The notes: a model not told the origin generated them from the sequence alone. DNA of 64,000 nucleotides from Candidatus Physcousia equi (GCA_018065005.1 JAGHUD010000011.1:1-64000), one strand, 5' to 3'. Counted from the first letter of the stretch, positions 9,539-19,037 are shown. Program-made: numbers and translations.

Positions 9539-9570
9539 CAAAGTTAACAAGAAGGTGCGAATAAAACAAA
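9539..9570 (-). promoter_or_regulatory. Promoter of the ATPase-DUF4435 pair
   Basis: On the minus strand TTTG (9567-9570) is followed after exactly 20 bases by TAACTTTG (9539-9546), a full Bacteroidetes consensus. On the other strand TACCTTTG at 9601-9608 probably serves the divergent helicase gene. Confidence 0.8.
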
Positions 9571-9687
9571 CTTTTCCGACGCTATTTATAAAATAATGTA
9601 TACCTTTGTGCAGAATAAGAAAGGCAGACGGCTGTCATGCGCGATGTCTGCCCTCCACCCTTCTCTTCAAACTATCCACACCGCCTA

Positions 9688-11628
9688 ATGATAAAAGCCC
9701 TCGAAAGACAGCGGTCATTGCTGCAACTCGAATTTGAGCACGAACGCGATGCCTTCCGCCGAAACGCACTTGCCACTCAAACCGCAACAAAAGTGAGGCG
9801 TGGCATTTGCTGGTTTCCGCTCAGCACAGGTCGAAGTTACTACAACTCGCTCGACCAGCTTGTGGTGGAGGTGCGCCGCACTGACAGTCTTGACGAAGAC
9901 CACAACTTCGAGCCTGGCAAACCCGTATGTTTCTTCACACAAGACGCATCCGAACAACTTCACTACATGAAGTTTCAAGCGCAGGTGAGCTACGTGGAGG
10001 GCGACCGCATGGTGGTGGCAATAGCCACGAGTGACGCTGCCGCGCAACTGCAAAATGCAGAACGCTTGGGTGTGGAGTTGGCGCTCGACGAATCCACCTA
10101 CCGGTTGATGTTCGAAGCCCTCGACCGTGTCATCCATGCCAAGGACAGCCGCCTTGCCCAGCTGCGCGACATCTGTCACGCAGGTGCACCCATCCACAAA
10201 TACACCTTCCTGCCGCAACGCTTCCCCTGGCTCAACCCCTCGCAGGAGCAAGCTGTCAACGAGGTGCTCTGGGCAAAGGACGTGGCTGTGGTGCATGGTC
10301 CGCCAGGCACAGGAAAGACAACAACCCTCGTGGAGGCCATCTACGAGACACTGCATCGCGAGACGCAAGTGATGGTGTGCGCGCAGAGCAACATGGCTGT
10401 TGACTGGATTGCCGAGAAACTCTGCGATCGAGGCGTCAATGTGCTGCGCATCGGCAATCCCACACGTGTCACCGACCACATGCTGGAACAAACCTATGAG
10501 CGTCGCTTCGAGAACCATCCACACTACAGCCAACTCTGGGCGATACGCAAGGCCATTCGCGACCTCTATGCGTCGCGCAGACATGGAACACAGGAATCCT
10601 TCCAGCAGAAGGTGAACCGACTCAAGGACCGCGCCACCGAACTCGAGTTGTCCATCCAGCAGCAGCTCTTCGACGAGGCGCGCGTCATCGCCTGCACACT
10701 CACCGGCAGCGCACATCGTCTGCTCACAGGACGACGCTTCGGGACGCTCTTCATCGACGAGGCTGCACAAGCACTTGAAGCGGCATGCTGGATTGCCATT
10801 CCAAAGGCGGACCGCTTCATTCTGGCAGGCGACCACCGACAACTGCCCCCCACCATCAAGACACTCCAGGCACTCACCCACGGCGACGACATCGGACTGG
10901 ACCATACACTCATGGAGGTGATTGTGGAGGCACAGCCACGCGCCGTGTCATTGCTCAATGTGCAATATCGCATGTGCGATGCCATCATGCAGTTCCCAAA
11001 CCGAGAGTTCTATCACGGCGCACTGCAAAGCGACCCGTCTGTTAAATACCGCGGCATTCTGGACTGGGACACAGCGGTGGAGTGGATCGAAACACCGCCA
11101 CCCTCCAAGGAGCAAGAACGGACCAAGACTACACTGCCAGCCTGCACTGCCGACTCCTCCACATGGGAGCAAGGCAACGGATGGGGCGAGTCGCTTGATG
11201 GCCTCTCGCGCACCAACCCCTTTGAGGCGGAGTTGACAGTGCGCGTCCTGCAGCAATACTTCGAGAAGATTGGCAAGGAGAGACTGCTGGCTGAGCGCAT
11301 CGATGTTGGCCTCATCTCGCCCTATCGCGGACAAGTGCGCCTATTGCGTCAACTCATCAAGCGCGACAACTTCTTCAAGCCTTTCCGCTCGCTCATCAGT
11401 GTCAACACGGTGGATGGTTTCCAAGGACAAGAACGCGACATCATCGTCATCTCACTCGTGCGCAACAACGAGGAAGGACAGATTGGGTTTCTGCGCGACT
11501 TGCGCCGCATGAATGTTGCCATCACCCGTGCCCGCATGAAACTCATCCTCATCGGTGACAAGCAGACACTCTGCCACCACCCCTTCTATCGCCGCCTTGC
11601 ACATTACATCGACAACTCAGAATACTGA
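9688..11628 (+). CDS. Superfamily 1 DNA/RNA helicase (UPF1/IGHMBP2-like)
   Basis: From this start the protein has 646 residues. It has the ordered SF1B motifs: motif I GPPGTGKTTT near residue 204, motif II FIDEAAQALE, motif III LAGDHRQLPPT, motif V VNTVDGFQGQERDIIVIS and motif VI MNVAITRAR. The N-terminal 190 residues form the beta-barrel stalk region typical of the family. Such enzymes translocate 5' to 3' on single-stranded nucleic acid, but the cellular job of the Bacteroidetes members is not established. An in-frame ATG at 9637 would add 17 residues. I prefer 9688 because the conserved region starts a few residues later. The next gene starts 3 bp after the stop. Confidence 0.88.
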   Translation: MIKALERQRSLLQLEFEHERDAFRRNALATQTATKVRRGICWFPLSTGRSYYNSLDQLVVEVRRTDSLDEDHNFEPGKPVCFFTQDASEQLHYMKFQAQVSYVEGDRMVVAIATSDAAAQLQNAERLGVELALDESTYRLMFEALDRVIHAKDSRLAQLRDICHAGAPIHKYTFLPQRFPWLNPSQEQAVNEVLWAKDVAVVHGPPGTGKTTTLVEAIYETLHRETQVMVCAQSNMAVDWIAEKLCDRGVNVLRIGNPTRVTDHMLEQTYERRFENHPHYSQLWAIRKAIRDLYASRRHGTQESFQQKVNRLKDRATELELSIQQQLFDEARVIACTLTGSAHRLLTGRRFGTLFIDEAAQALEAACWIAIPKADRFILAGDHRQLPPTIKTLQALTHGDDIGLDHTLMEVIVEAQPRAVSLLNVQYRMCDAIMQFPNREFYHGALQSDPSVKYRGILDWDTAVEWIETPPPSKEQERTKTTLPACTADSSTWEQGNGWGESLDGLSRTNPFEAELTVRVLQQYFEKIGKERLLAERIDVGLISPYRGQVRLLRQLIKRDNFFKPFRSLISVNTVDGFQGQERDIIVISLVRNNEEGQIGFLRDLRRMNVAITRARMKLILIGDKQTLCHHPFYRRLAHYIDNSEY

Positions 11629-11631
11629 ATC

Positions 11632-12339
11632 ATGAACTCCATACTGTATCTCATTCCCGTAGACCTCGGCAGCGAGACGCTTGCGCAAGTGCTGCCTGAC
11701 CACAACACGAACATCGTCAACCAACTGCGCCACTTCATCGTCGAAGACATACGGTCGGCACGACGATTCTTGCGGCGCATGAACCATGAGTTTCCCATCG
11801 ACGACTGCACCTTCTACGAGATGGGCAAACACGCCGACCCCCATCGTTTTCGTGAATACCTGCAAGCCATGCACCAAGGCATGTCAATGGGTGTCATCAG
11901 CGAAGCGGGTTGTCCTGCTGTGGCTGACCCCGGTGCTGACATCGTGGCCATTGCGCAACGGGAGGGCATGCAAGTCACTCCCCTCGTAGGACCATCGAGC
12001 ATGATACTGAGCGTGATGGCAAGCGGGCTGGGCGGACAATCGTTTGCCTTCAACGGCTACCTGCCCGTCGACTCCGCCGATCGAGCCAAGCGCCTTAAGA
12101 CGCTGGAGAGCCGCGCCTGGAACGAGGGTCAGACGCAGCTCTTCATCGAGACGCCCTATCGCAACCATAAGCTTTTCCAAGCCTGCATCGCTGCCCTTCG
12201 TCCCCAAACAAGACTCTGCATCGCTGCGGGCATCACAACACCGAACGAATGGATACGCACCCGCACCATCGAGCAGTGGAAGAAGACCCCATTGCCCGAC
12301 CTTGCCAAGACGCCTGCCGTCTTTCTTATCAACCGATAA
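11632..12339 (+). CDS. SAM-dependent methyltransferase, RsmI-like tetrapyrrole-methylase family
   Basis: The 235-residue protein contains the family core GVISEAGCPAVADPGADIVAIA and PLVGPSSMILSVMASGL, then FIETPYRNH. These match the segments of RsmI, which 2'-O-methylates C1402 of 16S rRNA. The N-terminus (LYLIPVDLGS) differs from classic RsmI (LYVVATPIGN), as in a second paralogue common in Bacteroidetes, so I leave the symbol blank. It starts 3 bp after the helicase stop and is followed 18 bp later by the GH20 gene, so an operon is likely. Confidence 0.8.
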   Translation: MNSILYLIPVDLGSETLAQVLPDHNTNIVNQLRHFIVEDIRSARRFLRRMNHEFPIDDCTFYEMGKHADPHRFREYLQAMHQGMSMGVISEAGCPAVADPGADIVAIAQREGMQVTPLVGPSSMILSVMASGLGGQSFAFNGYLPVDSADRAKRLKTLESRAWNEGQTQLFIETPYRNHKLFQACIAALRPQTRLCIAAGITTPNEWIRTRTIEQWKKTPLPDLAKTPAVFLINR

Positions 12340-12357
12340 CGACCTTGAATTGAATCC

Positions 12358-13917
12358 ATGCTCATGAAACACACGCTCACCCTACTTCTCATGCTTGCAT
12401 CTTGTCTCTTTGGCAGAGCAGCTGAACCCATGGACTGGCGCGGCATCATGATTGATGTGAGCCGCCACTTCATGCCCCTTGACTTCCTCTATCGCCAGGT
12501 GGACGCCATGCAGCACTTCGGACTCAACAAACTGCACCTGCACCTCACCGACGCTGCAGGATGGCGCATGGAGATCAAGAGTCGACCACGACTGACGGAG
12601 GTGGGCGCATGGCGACCCGAAGCCAATTGGCAGACCTGGTGGGACGGCGACCGACACTACGGAGGCTCTTATGGTGGCTACTACACACAAGAGGAGCTGC
12701 GCCAACTCGTCACTTACGCCATGGAGCGCGGGGTGGACATCGTGCCCGAAATAGAGTTTCCGGCACACAGCGAGGAGGTTGTGGCTGCCTACCCCGAACT
12801 GGGTTTCAACCATGCCGAACTGGACATGCAGAAGTCTGAGGTCTACCGCTTCATGAGGGATGTGCTCTGCGAGGTTGCCGACGTGTTTCCTTCCGAATAT
12901 CTGCACCTCGGCGGCGATGAGGCTGCCACACAACACGAGCTCCAACCCATAGGCATGCGCCAGGTGAAACACATCGTGGACTCGCTCGGGCGCAAGATGA
13001 TTGTTTGGGACGAAGCACTCACCGACGAACCCGCCGACAGCACCATGGTCATCATGGTGTGGCGCAACCCCGACACGGCGAAGAAAGCTATCGACCTCCA
13101 CCACCCCGTCATCATGTGTCCAGGCGCTTGGTGCTATTTCGACAAGTGCCAGGATGCCCCCATGACGCAACCACGCTCCGCGGGCGGCTACTTGCCGTTG
13201 GAGAAGGTCTACGCCTTCAGACCGTTGCCGGACGTGCTCGGCATCCAAGGTAATGTGTGGACGGAACACATCGCCACACCCGACCATGCCGAACACATGC
13301 TGTGGCCACGCGCCATCGCCATTGCACAGTTGGCTTCTGGCGAGCACCTCGCTTGGGACGTGTTCCGCCAAAAGGCAGTGGAGGGAACCCGATGGCTGCG
13401 CGACACCTTGGGCGTCAACGCCTTCAACCTCGACACAGAAGTGGGCGAGCGCCCCGAACGAGGCCGCCCCATCCGCTGTGCCACAACGGGCTGCAACGTC
13501 AGCTACAACACGCCCTTCCACCCCGCCTACCCTGCCGCTGGCGAATGCACACTCACCGACGGGCTACAGGGCGGATGGAGCAACACAGATGGTCGTTGGC
13601 AAGGCTTCATCGGTCGGCGTGGCATGGACGTAACCATCGACCTTGGCAGACGCCAGCGACTATCGTGCATCGAAGCCTCTTTCCTCCAGTCCACGGGTCC
13701 TGAGATCTTCCTCCCCTCCCAACTCATCATCTCGGCAAGCAACGACGGAACCAACTTCACCACACTCCAACACACCACCCTCCCCGACAGCCCTGCCCCT
13801 GAGCGCTATGAGACACTCGGATGGAAGGGCCACACACGCACCCGTTTCATCCGTTTCCAAGCTGTTCCGGGTGCTCGACAAGGTTGGATCTTCTGCGATG
13901 AAATCATGGCTCGTTGA
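12358..13917 (+). CDS. Beta-N-acetylhexosaminidase, glycoside hydrolase family 20
   Basis: The protein has 519 residues with a signal sequence; LASC at 13-16 could also be a lipobox. The GH20 barrel starts directly after it (about 25-360): HLHLTDAAGWR, DIVPEIEFPAHSEE and the catalytic pair D187-E188 in HLGGDEAA. The N-terminal GH20b domain usual in larger members is absent. The C-terminal 130 residues look like an F5/8-type (discoidin-like) sugar-binding sandwich. It probably removes terminal N-acetylhexosamine from glycans outside the inner membrane. An alternative start is the ATG at 12364. Confidence 0.9.
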   Translation: MLMKHTLTLLLMLASCLFGRAAEPMDWRGIMIDVSRHFMPLDFLYRQVDAMQHFGLNKLHLHLTDAAGWRMEIKSRPRLTEVGAWRPEANWQTWWDGDRHYGGSYGGYYTQEELRQLVTYAMERGVDIVPEIEFPAHSEEVVAAYPELGFNHAELDMQKSEVYRFMRDVLCEVADVFPSEYLHLGGDEAATQHELQPIGMRQVKHIVDSLGRKMIVWDEALTDEPADSTMVIMVWRNPDTAKKAIDLHHPVIMCPGAWCYFDKCQDAPMTQPRSAGGYLPLEKVYAFRPLPDVLGIQGNVWTEHIATPDHAEHMLWPRAIAIAQLASGEHLAWDVFRQKAVEGTRWLRDTLGVNAFNLDTEVGERPERGRPIRCATTGCNVSYNTPFHPAYPAAGECTLTDGLQGGWSNTDGRWQGFIGRRGMDVTIDLGRRQRLSCIEASFLQSTGPEIFLPSQLIISASNDGTNFTTLQHTTLPDSPAPERYETLGWKGHTRTRFIRFQAVPGARQGWIFCDEIMAR

Positions 13918-13969
13918 CACGGTCTGCACCGTCCATACACACACCCAGAAATCATAACTACAAGAAAAG

Positions 13970-14809
13970 ATGAAACACCTCCTTCTCTCCTTCCTGCTCT
14001 TGCTTCCACTCTCTGCTCATGCACAGAAATTCTTGAGCGGACGCATCATGGATGACGATGGTCCGGTGGCAAAAGCCAACGTGACGGAAATCGACAAGAA
14101 CTTCCGCATCATCAACCAAACGACGACCGACGATGAGGGCTACTACACCATGCCCCGACGCAGTGGCAGAAATATCATCAAGGTCTCCACACCGCACCAC
14201 CGCATCTTCGTGGAAGAAATCGACAACCGCAAGTCCATCAACATGCTGCTCATCCGGTCCACCCCCATCGAGGGCAGTGAGCTACTCCTCAAGAATTGTC
14301 CGAACACGGACTCCTACAAATTGCTTTTCGGCCACAACGGAGCACGCTATGTTCCGCAGCACATCTATGTGGAAATGCTCTGCGACACGCTCTTCGCACT
14401 GGTCGTGCCCATACGTGTGAACAACATGGCAGAAGCCTATCCTGCAGAGAACACCATCCACTTCGTTGATGCTGCCGACCGCCACATCATGTCGGGCGTC
14501 AACCCGCTCGCCAGTAGCCCAATCGAAGGGCATCTAGACAACATGGACTTCAGCACAGAGATGCGCAGCCAATTCATCATTAAGCGACAAGATGCGTCTG
14601 ACGAATACGACAATGGTGAGCTCTACTACAGCTACCCAGAGTTTATCTTCTCCACTCGCCGACTCGACCATCTGCTCGCAAATGAGCACCTCGTCTCGCG
14701 CGTCCTCATCGAAACTGCACGCAAAGACAACTTCTGGGTGCTCTACACCTATCCAGGCTTTGGCAAAGAGATCACACGCATCTTGGAGCGGCTCAAGAAA
14801 AAACTCTGA
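13970..14809 (+). CDS. Secreted protein with carboxypeptidase-regulatory-like N-terminal domain
   Basis: The 279-residue protein starts with a clear signal peptide (MKHLLLSFLLLLPLSAHAQ). Residues 20-85 (FLSGRIMDDDGPVAKANVTE, TTTDDEGYYTMP) form the beta-sandwich repeat commonly seen at the N-terminus of Bacteroidetes surface proteins. The remainder, to a lysine-rich C-terminus, I do not recognise. It follows the GH20 gene by 52 bp. A location in the periplasm or outer membrane is inferred from the signal peptide only. Confidence 0.75.
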   Translation: MKHLLLSFLLLLPLSAHAQKFLSGRIMDDDGPVAKANVTEIDKNFRIINQTTTDDEGYYTMPRRSGRNIIKVSTPHHRIFVEEIDNRKSINMLLIRSTPIEGSELLLKNCPNTDSYKLLFGHNGARYVPQHIYVEMLCDTLFALVVPIRVNNMAEAYPAENTIHFVDAADRHIMSGVNPLASSPIEGHLDNMDFSTEMRSQFIIKRQDASDEYDNGELYYSYPEFIFSTRRLDHLLANEHLVSRVLIETARKDNFWVLYTYPGFGKEITRILERLKKKL

Positions 14810-14883
14810 GAGACGCAAGTCATGCAACGGAGATGCGCTAATGCTCACGCTAAGCATGGCACGTACAACACGTTTTCAGCAAC

Positions 14884-14927
14884 AAAAAATCCCGCTACAC
14901 AGCGCACTCGGTGTAGCGGGATTTTGT
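14884..14927. terminator. Bidirectional terminator
   Basis: AATCCCGCTACAC (14888-14900) pairs perfectly with GTGTAGCGGGATT (14911-14923) around a 10-base loop, with A-runs before and T-runs after. It serves the converging genes ending at 14809 (+) and 14932 (-). Confidence 0.9.
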
Positions 14928-14931
14928 TTGC

Positions 14932-15432
14932 TCAGGCCCAAACCTCATCCAATGGCTTGCGCACCTTGGGTGCAGGCTCGTCGGCAGGATAGCCGAGTGG
15001 AACGAGCACAGCGGGATCATAGCCTTCGGGGATGGGGAAGGTGGAGCGCAGCATCTCGATGTCGAAGTTGCACACCCAGCAGCCAGCCAAACCTTGTTCG
15101 GTGGCAGCCAGACAAAGGTGCTCGGTGGCAATGGCAATGTCAATGTCGGCATGACTATGGCTATCATAGCGGCGCGTCCAACACTCCGACTCGTTCTTCA
15201 GGCACATCACAATGGCAGGCGCCGTTTGTATCCACTCACGTTTGTAGCAAGCCTTGACAATGTCGAGTTGTGCGGGGTCGGTGATGAGGAGGAACTTCCA
15301 TGGCTGACGATTGACAGCACTGGGTGCCAGGCGCACACACTCCTTGATGTATTCCAACTTCTCTGCCTCGATGGGCTTTTCCTGATAGAGACGGCAGCTG
15401 TAGCGCGCCTCGCAAAGTTCTTTCAGATTCAT
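14932..15432 (-). CDS. Nitroreductase family protein (FMN oxidoreductase)
   Basis: The protein has 166 residues from MNLKELCEARYSCRLYQEK. The FMN-contacting pattern RYSCR near 9-13, the segment RLAPSAVNRQPWKF and the late segment GLAGCWVCNFD are those of the nitroreductase fold. The frame is open 17 codons further, to an ATG at 15483, but the chosen start is the conserved one for the family. The substrate cannot be predicted. Small Bacteroidetes members of this type reduce flavin or quinone-like compounds with NAD(P)H. Confidence 0.85.
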   Translation of the reverse strand: MNLKELCEARYSCRLYQEKPIEAEKLEYIKECVRLAPSAVNRQPWKFLLITDPAQLDIVKACYKREWIQTAPAIVMCLKNESECWTRRYDSHSHADIDIAIATEHLCLAATEQGLAGCWVCNFDIEMLRSTFPIPEGYDPAVLVPLGYPADEPAPKVRKPLDEVWA

Positions 15433-15518
15433 ACGCAAGATTGCCCCAATTTCTTCACCCCCACTGCGAAGCAGCAAAGACAAAACCGCTCGGGGTAAAG
15501 GCGGCTCTAAAAAACAGA

Positions 15519-16505
15519 TTAAAACTTTGGTTTATGTATCAATATACACTTTTCATAAATCTCTGGAATCTGGCTAACTGTGGTGAGCCGCAGGTTCTCA
15601 CGACGGTCCTTCTCAAAGTCGGGACGCATGCGCTTGTAGTCGCGCCGAGCGCGAAATACAGCTTTGAACGACCCCCACTCTCCCTTGAGCAGGAAGAAGA
15701 GAGCCGCCAGACGGTCGAGCCAGTAGCGGCGGCGCAGCACGGGAAGCAGACGCTCCTCTGGCAGGTTCTTGTAGAGCAGCAAGAGGTTGTTGCGGAAGTT
15801 GAGGTAGGTCTTGCGCGGATTCTCTTTAGGCAACGTGCCTCCGCCCACATGGTAGACCACGCTCTGCGGGATGCACACTACACCTCGACCACGCGAGCGC
15901 AAACGCCAACAAAGGTCGATTTCCTCCTGGTGGGCAAAGAAACGGGCATCGAGACCACCTGCCGCCCAGAAGTCCTGAGCGCGAACCATGAGGGCAGCAC
16001 CGCTCGCCCAAAGCACAGGAGCCACGGTGTCATACTGCCCGTTGTCGCGCTCCGTCTTCCCTCCCACACGGCCTCGGCAGAAGGGATAGCCCAGCCAGTC
16101 GATGTAGCCACCACACGCCCCGGCATACTCCAGCATCTCGGGTGCCCACTGACAGCGCAACTTGGGCGCACAAGCAGCCACCTCGCTGTGCTCGTCCATG
16201 TAGGCAAGCAATGGCTGCAGCCACCCCTCGGGCACCTCAACATCACTGTTGAGCAAGACATAGAACTCAGCCTGAACAGACCGTAAGGCGCGGTTGTAGC
16301 CCTCAGCAAAACCATAATTCTTGTCTAAGACCACACACCTCACAGTGGGCATCTCGCGATTTAACCATGCCAAGGAGTCGTCGGTGGAGGCATTGTCAGC
16401 CACCACCACTTCTGCCTCTGGCGAGTGCTCCACCACACCGGGCAGGAATCGGCGCATCATGTCCAGACCGTTCCAATTCAGTATCACAACAGCAATTCTT
16501 TTCAT
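15519..16505 (-). CDS. Family 2 glycosyltransferase
   Basis: The 328-residue enzyme has a GT-A fold: IAVVILNWNG at the N-terminus, VVVADNASTD, the metal-binding region YVLLNSDVEV and an acceptor-side HQEEIDLCWRLRSRG. It lacks long hydrophobic helices except for a weak one in the C-terminal third (LAALFFLLKG). It resembles rhamnosyltransferase-like enzymes of cell-surface glycan synthesis, but no other glycan genes are adjacent. MKRIAVV at 16505 is chosen over an upstream ATG at 16550 because the promoter box at 16528-16535 puts the mRNA start downstream of that ATG. Confidence 0.88.
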   Translation of the reverse strand: MKRIAVVILNWNGLDMMRRFLPGVVEHSPEAEVVVADNASTDDSLAWLNREMPTVRCVVLDKNYGFAEGYNRALRSVQAEFYVLLNSDVEVPEGWLQPLLAYMDEHSEVAACAPKLRCQWAPEMLEYAGACGGYIDWLGYPFCRGRVGGKTERDNGQYDTVAPVLWASGAALMVRAQDFWAAGGLDARFFAHQEEIDLCWRLRSRGRGVVCIPQSVVYHVGGGTLPKENPRKTYLNFRNNLLLLYKNLPEERLLPVLRRRYWLDRLAALFFLLKGEWGSFKAVFRARRDYKRMRPDFEKDRRENLRLTTVSQIPEIYEKCILIHKPKF

Positions 16506-16527
16506 CTCCTTCTTCTTGATTACTTCG

Positions 16528-16558
16528 CAAAAGTACAAAGAATGCAGCAATCCACAAA
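16528..16558 (-). promoter_or_regulatory. Promoter of the glycosyltransferase gene
   Basis: On the minus strand TTTG (16555-16558) is separated by 19 bases from TACTTTTG (16528-16535), an exact Bacteroidetes consensus. It fixes the gene start at 16505. Confidence 0.85.
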
Positions 16559-16696
16559 CGCTTTCGAGCGATTTCGGTGCGAAAACTCTAAGGTTTGTGC
16601 TTTTTTGTTTTCTTTTCGATGAAATGCGCGCTCACGGCTCTGCTGCAACAAGGGCTCAAAGCCTGGCACGAAACCAACGAAGCAGAACGCAGACAT

Positions 16697-16741
16697 AAGA
16701 AAAAGTTCCGCAAGTTTTTCTGACGAAATTCTTGCGGAACT
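16697..16741 (-). terminator. Terminator at the 3' end of the fructan locus
   Basis: AGTTCCGCAAG (16704-16714) and CTTGCGGAACT (16731-16741) form a perfect 11-bp stem. Read on the minus strand it is followed by TTTTTC. It lies 72 nt beyond the stop of the fructokinase gene, the last gene of the locus. Confidence 0.75.
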
Positions 16742-16812
16742 AAGCGAACACAGACGGGGCATCCATTTTTTTTGGGGGGGCACCGCACAGAAAGGGCGGA
16801 GCGTGAGGAGCG

Positions 16813-17754
16813 TTAGCCCCTCACCCTGTCGATGAGTTCTTGAGGATACTCGGGCATGGCTCCCGCCTGTGTGCAGACGAAAGCAGAGACGTCAACGCCA
16901 ATCTTGTGTGCCTCGGGGATGCTCTTTCCCGCCAAGATGGCAGCACAGAAACTTCCAGTGAAACTGTCGCCAGCACCCACGGTGTCGACCACCTCCACCT
17001 TGGGGGTCGGCTCGAAGTGCAGGTCACCTTCAGTGAGGACATAGGAACCTTGGGCCCCACAGGTAAGAACGAGCATCTGAAGTTCGTAGCGACGCAAGAG
17101 CTGACGTGCTTGGTCTTCGAAGTCGACTGGCTGAAGCAGTGCTTCCGAAGCCGTTGTGGCTTGGGCAATGTTGCGAATGGGGGGAAGGTCGAGCATGCGA
17201 GCTACCTCAACAATCTCCTCGTCGTTTATCTTGAGAACGTTGCATCGCTTCATGCTCTCCTCCACAATCTCTTTGCTATACCATTGCTGGCGGAGATTGA
17301 TGTCAAACACTTTGAGGGTGCCCAAGGCGGGCATGGTGTCGAGAAAACGCTGAATGGTGGCACGACTGACGGCGGTGCGCTGCGCCAGCGACCCAAAGCA
17401 GACGGCACGCGTGTTGCGCGCGATTTCTTCAATCTCAGGGGTCCAGGGGATGTTGTCGTAGGCAACACCCAAGCAGATATCATACTGAGGGATGCCAGCT
17501 CCAGAGAGGGTCACCTGGACGGTGCCAGTGGGGAAGTCGACGGTTTCGAGATGCGTCTTGAGACCCTTGCGTGCAGAGAGCTTTTCGCACACGAGGCGCC
17601 CATCCTCATCGTCGCCGATGGCAGAGACTGCCATGCCGTTGAGTCCGAGTTGGCTAACGTGGTAAGCAAAGTTGGCGGGGGCACCACCGAGTTTTTTCCC
17701 GTCGGGGAGACAGTCGAAGAGAATCTCACCCAGTCCTACAATATAGTCGGTCAT
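16813..17754 (-). CDS. Fructokinase, PfkB/ribokinase family
   Basis: The 313-residue cytosolic kinase phosphorylates fructose delivered by the adjacent permease. Family signatures are GGAPANFAYHVSQLG at 23-37 and the anion hole/catalytic motif DTVGAGDSFTG around 257-267, with catalytic base D263. The context (GH32, SusCD and a permease on the same strand) supports fructose as substrate. The layout resembles the levan locus of B. thetaiotaomicron, which also has a fructokinase. It is the last gene of the locus and is separated from the permease by 116 bp that hold a GC hairpin. Confidence 0.9.
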   Translation of the reverse strand: MTDYIVGLGEILFDCLPDGKKLGGAPANFAYHVSQLGLNGMAVSAIGDDEDGRLVCEKLSARKGLKTHLETVDFPTGTVQVTLSGAGIPQYDICLGVAYDNIPWTPEIEEIARNTRAVCFGSLAQRTAVSRATIQRFLDTMPALGTLKVFDINLRQQWYSKEIVEESMKRCNVLKINDEEIVEVARMLDLPPIRNIAQATTASEALLQPVDFEDQARQLLRRYELQMLVLTCGAQGSYVLTEGDLHFEPTPKVEVVDTVGAGDSFTGSFCAAILAGKSIPEAHKIGVDVSAFVCTQAGAMPEYPQELIDRVRG

Positions 17755-17798
17755 AATTTGGATTAGAGGTTAGGGGTTAGGAATTTGGTTTAATCAGA

Positions 17799-17818
17799 GC
17801 CCCGCCAAGAAGGCGGGG
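17799..17818 (-). other. GC-rich intercistronic hairpin
   Basis: GCCCCGCC, AAGAA and GGCGGGG form a stem extended outward by partly paired AT sequence (TTAATCAGA/TCTAATTA). No T-run follows in the minus direction, so it looks more like an mRNA processing or stabilising structure between permease and kinase than a full terminator. The gap also carries several TTAGG-like words (17763-17781 and 17830-17840). Confidence 0.5.
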
Positions 17819-17870
17819 TCTAATTATAGATTAGGAGTTAGAAACTACTTTATTCTGCTTTGGGTAGTAA

Positions 17871-19037
17871 TTAGGCTTTGAGACGAGGGATGTAGGTGAA
17901 GAGATAGACAACACCCACAGCCATACAGAGCACGGCTCCTGCCTGCCCCATGGCATCGCTTGCAAGGCCCATGGCGAGGGGGAACACGGTGCCTCCAAAT
18001 AGACCCATAATCATCAATCCGCTCACCTCGTTCTGTCGGGAGGGCATGGCTTGGAGGGCGTTGGCGAAACAGATGGAGAAGATGTTGCTGTTGCCGTAGC
18101 CCACAAGGGCGATGCCGGCATAGAGCATCCATTGCTCCTTGCCCACAAACATGCAGACCATGGAAAGCGCCATGAAGAGGGTGGAAAGGATGAAGAAGGT
18201 GCGCGTGCGAAGGATGCGCAAGAAGAAGGAGCCTGTGAAACAACCAATGGTGCGGAAGATGAAGTATAGCGAGGTGGCAAATGCTGCCTCGTTGAGGTTC
18301 ATGCCAAGGCGCTCCATAAGAATCTTGGGGGCAGTGGTGTTGGTGCCTACATCAATGCCCACATGGCACATGATGCCCAAGAAGGAGAGCAGAACGATGG
18401 GGGTGCCCAAAAGCTTAAAGGCGCCCACAAACTGCTGCCCCACTCCGGCACGGCTTGTCTCAGCTTTCGGTTCTTCAATCTGCACACTGGCAAGCACAGC
18501 TGCAGCAAGGATGCCCACGACGAGGAAGATGGCAAAGAGGATGCGCCAGTCGTAGCCAAAAGAGGGAAGGACGGCCGTGGCCCCCCACATGGCAAGATAG
18601 GGAGCGATGAAGGAGGCGATGGCCTTGATGAACTGGCCAAAGGTCAGGGTGCTTGCCAAATTGCCTCCACCCATGACACAGGTGACCAAAGGGTTGAGCG
18701 ATGTCTGCATGAGTGCGTTGCCGATGCCCAGAAGGGAGAAGGCGCAAAGCATGATGCCGAACGTCTCGCCGAAGAGGGGCAAGAGGAGCGCCAAGATGGT
18801 GACGAGAAGAGAAAGGAGAACGGTCTTCTTGCGCCCAATCTTGTTCATCAGCACTCCGGTGGGGACACTGAAGATGAGAAACCAAAAGAAGACGAGCGAG
18901 GGGAAGATGTTGGCTACGGAGTCTGTTAGACCTAAATCTTCACGCACGTAGTTGCTGGCGATGCCCACAAGGTCAACAAAGCCCATGCAAAAGAAGCAGA
19001 ACATCACGCTCAGGATAGCAATCTTATTTGTTTTCAT
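17871..19037 (-). CDS. MFS sugar permease (FucP/glucose-galactose transporter type)
   Basis: The 388-residue protein has about twelve hydrophobic helices. The loop RKKTVLLS after helix 2 and the N-terminus MKTNKIAILSVMFCFFCMGFVDLVG match the FucP-like branch of the major facilitator family. It would bring free fructose from the periplasm into the cytosol for the adjacent kinase. The assignment to fructose is from gene context. The GH32-type lipoprotein gene ends 32 bp upstream, so they are probably co-transcribed. Confidence 0.88.
   Translation of the reverse strand: MKTNKIAILSVMFCFFCMGFVDLVGIASNYVREDLGLTDSVANIFPSLVFFWFLIFSVPTGVLMNKIGRKKTVLLSLLVTILALLLPLFGETFGIMLCAFSLLGIGNALMQTSLNPLVTCVMGGGNLASTLTFGQFIKAIASFIAPYLAMWGATAVLPSFGYDWRILFAIFLVVGILAAAVLASVQIEEPKAETSRAGVGQQFVGAFKLLGTPIVLLSFLGIMCHVGIDVGTNTTAPKILMERLGMNLNEAAFATSLYFIFRTIGCFTGSFFLRILRTRTFFILSTLFMALSMVCMFVGKEQWMLYAGIALVGYGNSNIFSICFANALQAMPSRQNEVSGLMIMGLFGGTVFPLAMGLASDAMGQAGAVLCMAVGVVYLFTYIPRLKA

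Noticed and set aside
15441-16286. A 281-codon plus-strand frame opposite the glycosyltransferase
   Set aside because: It is a shadow frame of a gene with clear GT2 motifs.
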